From an uncultured Clostridia bacterium (GTDB lineage: Bacteria; Bacillota; Clostridia; Christensenellales; Aristaeellaceae): a DNA stretch of 64,000 bases. The DNA lies in contig CAKUKM010000005.1 in NCBI GenBank assembly GCA_934663595.1, positions 62,001 through 126,000 of the forward strand. The letters run 5' to 3'. Below, in pieces: positions 1 to 8,395 of the stretch. Below the pieces are notes generated by a model. It was not told where the DNA came from. It worked only from the letters and a program-made list of their open reading frames with translations, and ran no database searches. Position 1 is the stretch's first letter. Each line of letters opens with the position of its first letter. The position numbers and the translations under genes are program-made.

Positions 1-405
1 GTGCCGACGCTCTCGCCGTCGTTCGGATCATAGATGAAGCTGTTTCTGCGGCTCATCCAGATGTTCACGCGGTTCTGCTTGGTCATGCCCTCGCCGATCT
101 GCATATCCGGGAACTCCAGATACAGCTTCTTCGGCTTGTCCCAGACTCGGACGCGCACAATGCCCTGTACGCCGTTATAGGTGGTCACGCGCACATATGC
201 CGTGCCCGCCTTCGCGCCGTACATCAAATCGTCGCGCACCTGCACGTATTTCTTCGCGCTGGTTTCGAGCGTGTAGCTGGTGGTGCAGCTTTCATTGTCG
301 GTATTGATGAATTCCACCGGCAGCTTGACGATCGTATACCGGAAGATATTGATCGTCTCCATCGGGAACACGACCTTCGCCGGCGCGGGAATAACCGATA
401 CCGGG
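1..405. repeat. Near-identical copy of 763-1167 (762-bp period tandem repeat)
   Basis: Positions 1-405 match 763-1167 with only scattered substitutions, giving an exact period of 762 bp (254 codons). The unit encodes three Ig-like domains. Similarity continues to about 760 versus 1520 but is weaker there. A more diverged unit of the same domain order precedes it at about 1525-2290. The copy runs off the left edge, so more units may follow. Confidence 0.85.
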
Positions 406-3400
406 CAGGTGGTGCTCACGCCGCTGTTCGTCGTGGCCGTAATGACGGCCGTGCCTCTCTTGACGGCCGTGATCTTGCCGTCTGCAGTGATCTTCGCAAC
501 GCTCGGATCGCTGGAGGTGTAAGTCGTCGTGCCCATTTCGTAGGCGCCGTAGCTCGCCGTGAACTGAACCGTATCGTTTACGCCGATGGTCAGATCGCTG
601 TAATTGAGCTTCACCGTCGTCGGCGGAGCCATGACCGTGACCTTGCCGTAAACGCGCAGGCCGGTCGTGGTCGCGAAGCAGATCGCCGTTTCGCCCTTGG
701 AAACGCCGGTGACGTTGCCCGCCTGGTCGATCGTCGCGATATTCGGGTTTTCAACGATATAGGTGCCGACGCATTCGCCGTCGTTCGGATCATAGATGAA
801 GCTGTTGCGCTTGCTCATCCAGATGTTCACGCGGTTCTGCTTGGTCATGCCCTCGCCGATCTGCATCTCCGGGAATTCCAGATACAGCTTCTTCGGCTTG
901 TCCCAGACCTTGACGCGCACGATGCCCTGCACGCCGTTGTAGGTCGTTACGCGCACATATGCCGTGCCCGTCTTTGCGCCGTACATCAGATCGTCGCGCA
1001 CCTGAACGTACTTCTTCGCGCTGGTTTCCAGGGTATAGCTGGTGGTGCAGCTTTCATTGTCGGTATTGATGAACTCCACCGGAACTTTGACGATCGTATA
1101 CCGGAAGATATTGATCGTCTCCATCGGGAATACGACCTTCGCCGGCGCGGGAACGACGTTCACCGCGCAGGTTGCCGTCGCGCCGCCCTCTGCGGTGGCG
1201 GTAATCACTGCCGCGCCCTTCGCAACGGCCTTGATCGTGCCGTCCTCGGCCACGGTTACAAATTCCGGATGATCGGAGGCATACGAGATCGAGCCGGTCT
1301 CGTTCGCCGCATAGGTCGCGGTCAGCTTCGCCTGATCGCCAACGCCCATGGTGATGGCGGTCTCATTCAGCTTCACCTGCGACGGCAGGCCCAGCACGCG
1401 GATTCTCGCCTTCACCTGCATGCCGGAAACGGCGGTGAACACGAGCGTCGTCTCGCCGGTGGAAATACCGGTGACGTTGCCCGCCTGGTCGACGGTCGCA
1501 ACCGCTTCGTTTTCCACGGTGAATTTGCCCACGCCCGCACCGTCGCTGGCGCTGTAAATGAAGTCGCCGGCGCGGTTGAACAGGCGCACGCGGTTCTTCG
1601 TCGAGCCGCCGACCTTCACGGTCAGCTCGCCATATTCAAAGTAGATCTCTCTCGGGTTATCCCAAACGACGACCTTCGCAATCGAGCTCACGCCGTTGTT
1701 CGCGGTAATGCGGATATAGGCCGCGCCCGCGCTCTTGGCATAGATCTCCATGTCGCCGCCCACCACTACGCGGGAAGCGTCGCTGGTTTCGAGCGTGCAG
1801 GTCGCTTCGCAGTCCGTGCCGTCCTTGCGAACGAGCGTATACGGAACGCGAATCGTCTGGCCCTTGATGATGTTGATCGTTTCGGCCGCAATGCGCACCT
1901 CGTCCGGGCCCGCGAGCACGCGAATGCGCGCAATCGCGCGAACGCCCGACTTCAGCGCGATCGAAACCGTCGCCTCTCCCACCTTCAGCGCGGAAATCAG
2001 GCCGCTTTCGCTGACCGTGACGACCGATTCATCGCTGCTTTCGTAGGTCGCACCGCTGGTCGATTCGCCGCTGATCGTCGCGGGCATCTGGCCCTTGGAG
2101 CCGACGCTCAGGCGCATCTCGCCGAGGGTCACGTCGAACACCGTAATGGTGATATCGGCCTTTGCTTCGCCAACTGCTGCGGTAATCGTGGCCGTGCCGC
2201 CCTTGACGGCGGTGATCTTGCCGTCCGCGTCGACCAGCGCTACGCTCTTATCGGAAGAGGAATACTCCACGGAATCCAGATAGGTAAATTCCGGCAGCGA
2301 AACGCTCGCCTTCGTGGTCTCGCCCACGGCCAGGCGCGTCTTGTCCGCCGATACGGAAATCTCATTCGGCAGCGTAAAGAGCGCGATCGTAACCGTATGG
2401 CTCTTCTCGCCCATCGTGGCGGTGATCGTGCATTCGCCTCTGCCGGTCGCAGTCACGATGCCGTCCGACGAAATGGAAGCCAGCGCCGTATCGCAGCTGT
2501 AGCCGACCACGCCGTAGGTGTACTGCGGGAAGGTGGCGCTCAGCTGCGCCTGCTCGCCCGTCTTCAGCTCCGTCTTGCTCACGGACAGCTCGAAGTCGTC
2601 CGCCGGAGCATATACGGTCACGGCGCAGTTCGCGCTCGCCTCGCCGGCGATGGCGCTGATCGTGCACGCGCCCTTGCCGACTGCTGTGACAACGCCGTCC
2701 GCATTTACGGTCGCAACCTCTTCGTCGCTGGATTCAAATCTGACCTCGCCGGTCAGCTGGTCGCGGTTCGTAATCGCGATCGTCGCCGAATCGGTCTCGC
2801 CCAGCTTCAGCGTGATCTCCTTCGGCTCCAGCACCGGCGCAACCGCCTCGGGCTTTTCCGTCCCGGTGGGAGCTTCCGTATTCGCAGGATCGTTCGTCGC
2901 CGGTTCGTTCTCCGTCGGATCGGTCTCCGTCGTTTCGTTCTCCGTCGGATCAGTCTCCGTCGTTTCGTTCTCGGTCGGATCCTCCGGATTCGTCTGCGCC
3001 TCGGCCAGCTCGAACTCCGGCTTCGTCACCGCGCTGTCCCCGTAGGAAAGAGCGCTCTTCTGAATCGAACCGATCTCGCTGTCCGCCATCGGGCGCAGCG
3101 CAGTCGCGTCCACCCAGCCGGTCAGCATCTCGGTGCTCTCGTTCACGCTCGCCGCAAACGCGACCTTGATGCGGTCGCCGCTGCGGTCCACCGCGAGCAC
3201 CGTCTCGCCGGAAGCCAGCGTGCCCAGCGTTTCGCTCGAGCCGCTCTCCAGCGTAACCTTCGCGCTCCTGAGCAGCTCGGCATAGCCGAACACGAACGCT
3301 CCGGAATGGCTGGCGTCCTGGGAATAGTCGATCGCCGGCTTCACAGGCGCTTCCGTAACCACGGGCGTCTCGGCCGGATGTTCGGTCGCGGCGGGCGTTT

Positions 3401-3659
3401 CCGTCGAGGCCTCCTGCGGCCCAACAGCGGGCTTTTCCGTCGCGGACTTCTGCGTCTCAACGGCGGGTGTTTCCGTCGCTTCCTGCGTTGCCGGAAGCGT
3501 CTCAGACTCCCCGCTCGGCTCGGCGGTCGGCGTTACCGTTTCAAGCACGACCGCATTCTGCCCCTCCTCCGCCCACGCAAGCGAAAGCTCGCCCGCCACG
3601 GACGTGTAGAGCATGCACAGGCACAGTGCAATTGACAACCAACGCTTCATCTTGTTCAT
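1..3659 (-). CDS. Secreted multi-domain bacterial Ig-like (BIG2-type) repeat protein, C-terminus outside window
   Basis: About 1219 residues are visible and the frame is open to the left edge. A signal peptide covers residues 1-30 (basic start, hydrophobic core, cleavage after AWA). Residues 31-115 are a Thr/Pro/Glu-rich linker and 118-190 look like an SH3-type wall-binding domain. A second acidic linker (220-270) contains the repeated unit ENETTETDPT. From residue 280 on there are about twelve BIG2-like domains, each ending with the pattern ATVD..G.VTG.. .G.A.IT. The start at 3659 is preferred because GGAGG lies 5 nt upstream; the next ATG (3650) is 14 nt away. Likely an exported surface or matrix protein with an adhesive or structural role. 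The ligand is unknown, and any sorting signal would be off-window. Confidence 0.85.
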   Translation of the reverse strand, partial: MNKMKRWLSIALCLCMLYTSVAGELSLAWAEEGQNAVVLETVTPTAEPSGESETLPATQEATETPAVETQKSATEKPAVGPQEASTETPAATEHPAETPVVTEAPVKPAIDYSQDASHSGAFVFGYAELLRSAKVTLESGSSETLGTLASGETVLAVDRSGDRIKVAFAASVNESTEMLTGWVDATALRPMADSEIGSIQKSALSYGDSAVTKPEFELAEAQTNPEDPTENETTETDPTENETTETDPTENEPATNDPANTEAPTGTEKPEAVAPVLEPKEITLKLGETDSATIAITNRDQLTGEVRFESSDEEVATVNADGVVTAVGKGACTISAIAGEASANCAVTVYAPADDFELSVSKTELKTGEQAQLSATFPQYTYGVVGYSCDTALASISSDGIVTATGRGECTITATMGEKSHTVTIALFTLPNEISVSADKTRLAVGETTKASVSLPEFTYLDSVEYSSSDKSVALVDADGKITAVKGGTATITAAVGEAKADITITVFDVTLGEMRLSVGSKGQMPATISGESTSGATYESSDESVVTVSESGLISALKVGEATVSIALKSGVRAIARIRVLAGPDEVRIAAETINIIKGQTIRVPYTLVRKDGTDCEATCTLETSDASRVVVGGDMEIYAKSAGAAYIRITANNGVSSIAKVVVWDNPREIYFEYGELTVKVGGSTKNRVRLFNRAGDFIYSASDGAGVGKFTVENEAVATVDQAGNVTGISTGETTLVFTAVSGMQVKARIRVLGLPSQVKLNETAITMGVGDQAKLTATYAANETGSISYASDHPEFVTVAEDGTIKAVAKGAAVITATAEGGATATCAVNVVPAPAKVVFPMETINIFRYTIVKVPVEFINTDNESCTTSYTLETSAKKYVQVRDDLMYGAKTGTAYVRVTTYNGVQGIVRVKVWDKPKKLYLEFPEMQIGEGMTKQNRVNIWMSKRNSFIYDPNDGECVGTYIVENPNIATIDQAGNVTGVSKGETAICFATTTGLRVYGKVTVMAPPTTVKLNYSDLTIGVNDTVQFTASYGAYEMGTTTYTSSDPSVAKITADGKITAVKRGTAVITATTNSGVSTTCPVSVIPAPAKVVFPMETINIFRYTIVKLPVEFINTDNESCTTSYTLETSAKKYVQVRDDLMYGAKAGTAYVRVTTYNGVQGIVRVRVWDKPKKLYLEFPDMQIGEGMTKQNRVNIWMSRRNSFIYDPNDGESVG
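763..1167. repeat. Second copy of the 762-bp period repeat in the Ig-like protein gene
   Basis: Partner of the copy at 1-405. The differences are mostly synonymous or conservative, which suggests a recent in-frame duplication or gene conversion between repeat units. Confidence 0.85.
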
Positions 3660-3717
3660 GGTCTCCTCCATAGGTTGAAATTGTCTCTTTCCAGACAGTA
3701 TAAGCCTACATGCTTGT

Positions 3718-3746
3718 ATTATATCATGGGTCGAGTCCAATTTCAA
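3718..3746 (-). promoter_or_regulatory. Promoter of the Ig-like protein gene, with flanking inverted repeat
   Basis: On the minus strand TTGAAA (3741-3746) and TATAAT (3718-3723) are separated by 17 bp. An 11-bp perfect inverted repeat, GGTTGAAATTG / CAATTTCAACC, has one arm over the -35 box (3738-3748) and the other in the early transcribed leader (3673-3683). This looks like a paired operator. Confidence 0.75.
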
Positions 3747-3830
3747 CCATTTCAGAAATATTTTTGTAATAAATTGCAAATTTAATGAACAACACTGCAA
3801 TAAACATTTCTAACCGGAGGAGAAAACGCG

Positions 3831-5219
3831 TCAGGCCGCCAATTTCTTATAATAGTAAACGATCACCCCCACGCTCGCGGCGCCGGAAAGGAGATCCGCA
3901 ATCGGCATGAAATACAAAACGCCGTCCAGCCCCATCCAGATCGGCAGCAGCAGCGGAAGCCCCACGCCGAACACGACCTCGCGCAGCATCGAAACGCCCG
4001 TGGACAGCCACGGCTTACCCATCGCCTGCAAAAAGATGAACGCGCCCTTGTTGACGCAGGCCAGCGGCGTAAGCAGCATCACCAGCCGGATGCAGCGCAA
4101 CGCGAAATTCGTGTAATGCACGCTCTCGTTCGCCGCGCCGAAAATGCCGATCAGCGCGCCCGGGAAGCATTCGCAAATCGCCATCGCAACCAGACCGACG
4201 ACGGCCTCGGCAATTGTGAGCTTCTTCAGCAGCTCGCGCACGCGGCCGTTCTGCCCCGCGCCCACATTGTAGCCGATAATCGGAATGCAGCCCGCCGCCA
4301 GACCGATCGCAATCGCCACCACGATCTGGAAGAATTTCATCACGATGCCGATCACCGCCGTCGGAATCTGCGCAAATTCCGCCTGGCCGAACACCGGGTC
4401 GATCGCGCCGTACTTTTTCACCATATTCAGCACCGCCGCCATCGAAAGCACGATCGAAATCTGCGAAAGGAAGCTGGTCATTCCCAGCGGAACGATTTTC
4501 TTCAGCAGCCCGAAGCGGAAGCGGAAGCTGTCGCGATTCAGGCGAATCGCGCGCATCCGAAACAGGTAAATCAGCGCCAGCACTGCCGACGCGACCTGGC
4601 CCAGCACCGTCGCAACCGCCGCGCCCATCATGCCCCAGTGCAGCGTATAAATGAAAATCGGGTCGAGAATGCAATTGAGAATCGCGCCGGTCAGCAGCGT
4701 CGCCATCGCGAATTTCGGGCTGCCGTCCGAGCGGATAATCGGGTTGAGCGCCTGGCCGAACATGTAAAACGGCACGCCCAGCGCGATATAGAAGAAATAT
4801 TCGCGGCTCAGGCGGAACGTTTCCTCGTTCACGCGCGCGCCGAACAGCTCGAGAATCGGGTTCATCCATGCCAGATAAATCGCCGTCAATACAAAGCTCG
4901 CCGCCACCAGCGCGAGAATCGACGTGCCCACGCCGCGATGCGCGTCGTCCGATCGCTTCGCGCCCAGGCTGAGGCTCACGAACGCGCAGCAGCCGTCGCC
5001 CAGCATCGTCGCAATCGCGAGCGCAATCACCGTAAGCGGAAATACGACCGTGTTCGCCGCGTTTCCATACGAGCCGAGATAATCGGCGTTCGCGATGAAA
5101 ATCTGGTCCACGATGTTGTACAGCGCGCCCACCAGCAGCGAAACGACGCACGGGGCCGCGAATCGGCGCATGAGCCCGCCAATCGGCTCGGTTTTCAGGA
5201 ATTCATTCTGCCTGTCCAT
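3831..5219 (-). CDS. MATE family multidrug/Na+ antiporter
   Basis: A 462-residue integral membrane protein of the normal MATE length, with about twelve hydrophobic segments arranged as two six-helix halves. The N-terminal half has the family pattern PIGGLMRRFAAPCVVS followed by YNIVDQIFI. Proteins of this family export cationic drugs or metabolites in exchange for Na+ or H+; the MepA-like branch fits best. AGGAGG lies about 10 nt before the ATG. It appears to be transcribed alone, from a promoter at the end of the upstream trmH-like gene, through a leader containing a terminator-like hairpin. The substrate cannot be told from sequence. Confidence 0.9.
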   Translation of the reverse strand: MDRQNEFLKTEPIGGLMRRFAAPCVVSLLVGALYNIVDQIFIANADYLGSYGNAANTVVFPLTVIALAIATMLGDGCCAFVSLSLGAKRSDDAHRGVGTSILALVAASFVLTAIYLAWMNPILELFGARVNEETFRLSREYFFYIALGVPFYMFGQALNPIIRSDGSPKFAMATLLTGAILNCILDPIFIYTLHWGMMGAAVATVLGQVASAVLALIYLFRMRAIRLNRDSFRFRFGLLKKIVPLGMTSFLSQISIVLSMAAVLNMVKKYGAIDPVFGQAEFAQIPTAVIGIVMKFFQIVVAIAIGLAAGCIPIIGYNVGAGQNGRVRELLKKLTIAEAVVGLVAMAICECFPGALIGIFGAANESVHYTNFALRCIRLVMLLTPLACVNKGAFIFLQAMGKPWLSTGVSMLREVVFGVGLPLLLPIWMGLDGVLYFMPIADLLSGAASVGVIVYYYKKLAA

Positions 5220-5242
5220 GGTTTTGTTCCTCCTTCAAAATC

Positions 5243-5268
5243 AAAAAACACATGCCGCAGCATGTGTT
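5243..5268 (-). terminator. Terminator-like hairpin in the MATE leader
   Basis: Perfect 9-bp stem AACACATGC / GCATGTGTT with a 4-nt loop (5247-5268), followed on the minus strand by a T run (5243-5248). It lies only about 9 nt before the MATE ribosome binding site. It may end trmH transcripts, or act as an attenuator because a promoter lies upstream of it. Confidence 0.7.
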
Positions 5269-5314
5269 CCAGCGCAAAACGAATTCACTTCGACGCATCC
5301 AGCCGCAGCATACC

Positions 5315-5352
5315 GTATCGTATCGGCAGCGCGGGCTGCTTGTATCGTATCG
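5315..5352. repeat. Two 11-bp direct repeats in the MATE leader
   Basis: GTATCGTATCG occurs at 5315-5325 and 5342-5352 with a 27-bp period, just downstream of the predicted MATE -10 box. Between them lies a small GCAGC/GCTGC inverted repeat. They could be operator half-sites or part of an RNA fold. Confidence 0.55.
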
Positions 5353-5357
5353 AACAG

Positions 5358-5387
5358 ATTGTAGCACAAACGGATTTGCAAAATCAA
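5358..5387 (-). promoter_or_regulatory. Probable MATE promoter
   Basis: Minus-strand TTGATT (5382-5387), an 18-bp spacer and TACAAT (5358-5363). The -35 box overlaps the last codons of the trmH-like gene. It implies a leader of about 130 nt before the MATE start. Confidence 0.55.
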
Positions 5388-6193
5388 GTCTCCGCGGGAA
5401 ATCTTAACGCCGTTTCCCAGAACGCGATCGCGCTTGCGGCGGCGACGTTCAGCGAATCCACGCCGCGGCGCATCGGAATCAGCACCGTGTAATCGCACCG
5501 GGCCAGCACGCCCTCGGAAAGCCCCTTTCCCTCGTTTCCCAGAATGATCGCGAGCCGCTCCTCGCGCTTCAGCGCCGGCTCCGAAACCGGCACGGAATCC
5601 GCGTTCAGCGCCATCGCGGCCAGCTTAAAGCCCTGCGATTTCAGAAAATCGATCCAGTCCGCGCCCATTCGCGCCCACGGAATCTGAAACACCGTTCCCA
5701 TGCTCACGCGCACGGCCCTGCGATACAGCGGATCGACGCAGCTCGGCGTGAGCAGCACCGCGTCCATGCCCAGCGCGGCGGCAGAGCGGAAAATCGCGCC
5801 CAGATTGCTCGGATCGGCAATTCCATCCAACACCGCCGCGCGCCGCGCACCCCTCAAAACTGCCTCCGGCTGCGGCGTTTCCGGCCGCCGGAACGCGCAC
5901 AGCACGCCGCGGGTGAGCGCGTAGCCGGTCAATTGCGCAACCACGCTCGCGCTCCCCACATAGACCGGCGCGTCCGGGCACCGCTCCAGCAGCGCCTGCG
6001 CCGGCCCGGTGACATGCTCTTCATCGATTAAAAACGATACCGGCGCGTAGCCGGCGTTCAGCGCACATTCAATTACCTGCGGCGTTTCGGCAATAAACAG
6101 GCCCTCGTGCGCGCGCAGCTGCGCCTCGGTCAGGCGCGCGTATGCGTTCAGCTCCGGCGCGCTCAGATCGGCAATCGGTATCGTTTTCGGCAT
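5384..6193 (-). CDS. SpoU/TrmH family RNA 2'-O-methyltransferase
   Basis: A 269-residue protein with an N-terminal substrate-binding domain (about 1-110) and a C-terminal SPOUT fold. The three SpoU motifs are clear: DPSNLGAIFRSAA (about 127-139), ILGNEGKGLS (about 216-225) and IPMRRGVDSLNVAAA (about 238-252). The family transfers a methyl group from SAM to a ribose 2'-OH in rRNA or tRNA; the target here is unknown. It lies 15 bp after dapA and is probably co-transcribed. GAGGGAG precedes the ATG. This gene is the likely last member of the moxR operon. Confidence 0.9.
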   Translation of the reverse strand: MPKTIPIADLSAPELNAYARLTEAQLRAHEGLFIAETPQVIECALNAGYAPVSFLIDEEHVTGPAQALLERCPDAPVYVGSASVVAQLTGYALTRGVLCAFRRPETPQPEAVLRGARRAAVLDGIADPSNLGAIFRSAAALGMDAVLLTPSCVDPLYRRAVRVSMGTVFQIPWARMGADWIDFLKSQGFKLAAMALNADSVPVSEPALKREERLAIILGNEGKGLSEGVLARCDYTVLIPMRRGVDSLNVAAASAIAFWETALRFPAET

Positions 6194-6208
6194 GGCTTTC
6201 TCCCTCGT

Positions 6209-7096
6209 TTATGGAATCAGATTCAGCTTTTCCAGCTCGTTTTTCAGTTTTTCGCGCTTCTCTTCGCCCAGCGGCACCAGCGGCAGACGCAGCGAATCGT
6301 CGATCAGCCCCATCATCGAAAGCGCGGCCTTGACCGGAATGGGATTGACCTCCGCGCCCAGCAGGCGAATCAGTCCCGCCAGCGCGAACTGCAGCTCCCG
6401 AACGCGGGCAAAATCGCCGTGCAGCCCCGCGCTCGCCATTTCGGCGATTCTTTCCGGAACCAGATTGCCCGTCACGGAAATCACGCCGCGCGCCCCCAGC
6501 GTCATCGCCGGAAGAATGCAATCGTCGTTTCCGCAATAGACAATCAGCTTCTCGCCGCACTGCCGCACGAGCTCCGCCATGCGCCCCATGTCCGAGTCCG
6601 CCTGCTTAACGCCGCGAATCTGCGGATGCTCCGAAAGCGCGAGCGCCACCTCGGGCCTGAGCGTCACGCCCGTGCGCGCGGGCACGTTGTACAGGATGAT
6701 CGGAATGCCGACCTGATCGGCAATCGCGGTAAAATGCGCAATCAGCCCCGCGTCGCTGGAGCGATTGTAATAGGGCGTTACCACCAGAAGCGCGTCCGCG
6801 CCCAGTTTTTCCGCCTCACGCGCCTGCTGGATGGCGATTCGCGTGTCGTTCGATCCCGCGCCCACGATCAGCGGAATCCGCCCCGCGCACCTTTCCTGCG
6901 CGCATTCGATGATCTCCGCGCGCTCTCCGGCGCGCATGGTGGACGGCTCGCCCGTGGTGCCCAGCAGCACCAGCGCGTCGGTATTTCCCGCAATCTGGCG
7001 GTCTATCAGCCTCTCCAGCGCCTCAAAATCCACGCGATTGCCGCGAAACGGCGTTACCAGCGCCGTGCCGCTTCCGTAAAACAGTCCGCTCTGCAT
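6209..7096 (-). CDS. dapA: 4-hydroxy-tetrahydrodipicolinate synthase
   Basis: A 295-residue class I aldolase, usual length for the family. It condenses pyruvate with aspartate semialdehyde in lysine and diaminopimelate synthesis. GTTGE (46-50) is the pyruvate-binding loop, Tyr136 in YNVPARTG is the catalytic tyrosine, and Lys164 in GVKQAD is the expected Schiff-base lysine. An 84-bp gap separates it from the DUF4129-like gene upstream, so it may have a weak promoter of its own. A relative such as N-acetylneuraminate lyase is less likely given the YNVPARTG motif. Confidence 0.93.
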   Translation of the reverse strand: MQSGLFYGSGTALVTPFRGNRVDFEALERLIDRQIAGNTDALVLLGTTGEPSTMRAGERAEIIECAQERCAGRIPLIVGAGSNDTRIAIQQAREAEKLGADALLVVTPYYNRSSDAGLIAHFTAIADQVGIPIILYNVPARTGVTLRPEVALALSEHPQIRGVKQADSDMGRMAELVRQCGEKLIVYCGNDDCILPAMTLGARGVISVTGNLVPERIAEMASAGLHGDFARVRELQFALAGLIRLLGAEVNPIPVKAALSMMGLIDDSLRLPLVPLGEEKREKLKNELEKLNLIP

Positions 7097-7180
7097 GTTC
7101 GTCCCTCCCCTCGTGCGTCCATTCTATTCATGTCCGCACGCGGGAAATACCGGGCCGATTCGCTTTTTTGCGGCGCGCCG

Positions 7181-8395
7181 TCAGCCTTCCTTCAGGCGTT
7201 TCAGCGCGCTCTGCGCCTGTTTCAAATCCGCTTCGTCCGCGCTGCCGTCGTATCGGGCGCGAATATAGACGCTTCGAAGTGCGTCGAGCGCCTCGGAATC
7301 CATCTTTTCCCGCGCCATATCGCGAATCTGCAATGAATTCTGCCGCCCGTTCAGCAAAACGCCGCGCGCCTCCGCCATTTTCAGAAAGCTCGCGTATACG
7401 CGCCGCACACCGGCAACCGATTTGCCCTCGCCGCGCGCCCGCACGCTCCTTTTTGTGCGCATTTGGGGCGAATCCAGGCTTTCGCGTTCCTCGCTGCGCT
7501 CCGTTCCCATCGCGCCGGGCGTGTGTTTGGAAAGCGCGCGCAGCACGAAAAACGCCGCGACCACCGCGATCGCAATTCCCGCAATCTCCAGCGCGCGCCG
7601 CACGGCCGGGTTCGCCATCGCCTCTTCCGCCGTCATGTATTCCAGTGCACCGTCCGCGCCCATGCCCATTTGTTCTTCCAGCGCGGGAATTTCCGCGGGC
7701 GCGTCGGAATGCGGAAACAGCGAAAAGAACCATCCGATTCCGCGCACAATCAGCTGAATCACAGCCAGCGCCGCGTTCAGCACCGGCAAAAGCGCATAGC
7801 TATACAGAAACCGCGCCGCCGCGCGCAGCGCCGCGATCGCCCAATTCGTCGAAAGCGCCGCGCCCAGCGCGCCCACGCCCGCAATTCCGGCCAGATTCAG
7901 CATCTGAAACCGCCTTTGCCGCAGAATCCGCTCTTCATGGCGCAGCATGCGCAGAAGCGTAATCGACAGCGCCAGATACAGAAACAACGCCGGAACCGCG
8001 TTCTCCAGACTGTTCTGGCCGATCGTCAGCGCAAACAGCAGAAACAGCGGCAGCGCGACCATCTCGGCGCGAAACCGGCGAAACGCATAGTAATAATCCG
8101 TCGCGCGGCGATTGTTGCGAACGTAAAAGGCCGAATAGACCAGCATCGGAAGCGCCAGCAGCAGTTCCGCCTTCCGAAAGCCGAACGCCGCGGGAATCAG
8201 CCCCAGCGCGAGGAAGCCATATCGCGCGCGTTCGCCCTTTCCGGACAGCTGAAAGCCGATTCCCGCGCCCAGTCCAATCAGCGCCGGAATCGCCAGCAGC
8301 CCCCGCGACGCGGCGTTCATCATCCCCAGCAGCGCGACGGCGGCGAGATAAAAATACGTCTCGCACGCGAGCTTCAGGCCGTATACGACGCTCAT
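7181..8395 (-). CDS. Membrane protein with DUF4129-like C-terminus (DUF58/MoxR operon partner)
   Basis: 404 residues. The first half carries about six to eight hydrophobic segments, a further segment lies near residue 265-285, and the last 90 residues (from about GVRRVYASFLKMAEARGV) resemble the DUF4129 domain at the C-terminus of transglutaminase-like proteins in MoxR-DUF58 operons. No transglutaminase Cys-His-Asp core was seen. The ATG at 8395 overlaps the DUF58 stop as ATGA, which fixes the start; longer in-frame versions read through the DUF58 gene in another frame and are not credible. Probably an accessory membrane component of the MoxR chaperone system. Confidence 0.8.
   Translation of the reverse strand: MSVVYGLKLACETYFYLAAVALLGMMNAASRGLLAIPALIGLGAGIGFQLSGKGERARYGFLALGLIPAAFGFRKAELLLALPMLVYSAFYVRNNRRATDYYYAFRRFRAEMVALPLFLLFALTIGQNSLENAVPALFLYLALSITLLRMLRHEERILRQRRFQMLNLAGIAGVGALGAALSTNWAIAALRAAARFLYSYALLPVLNAALAVIQLIVRGIGWFFSLFPHSDAPAEIPALEEQMGMGADGALEYMTAEEAMANPAVRRALEIAGIAIAVVAAFFVLRALSKHTPGAMGTERSEERESLDSPQMRTKRSVRARGEGKSVAGVRRVYASFLKMAEARGVLLNGRQNSLQIRDMAREKMDSEALDALRSVYIRARYDGSADEADLKQAQSALKRLKEG

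Noticed and set aside
1269..3635. 788-residue plus-strand open frame opposite the Ig-like protein gene
   Set aside because: Arg/His-rich shadow; the minus strand has a signal peptide, promoter, ribosome binding site and clear domains.
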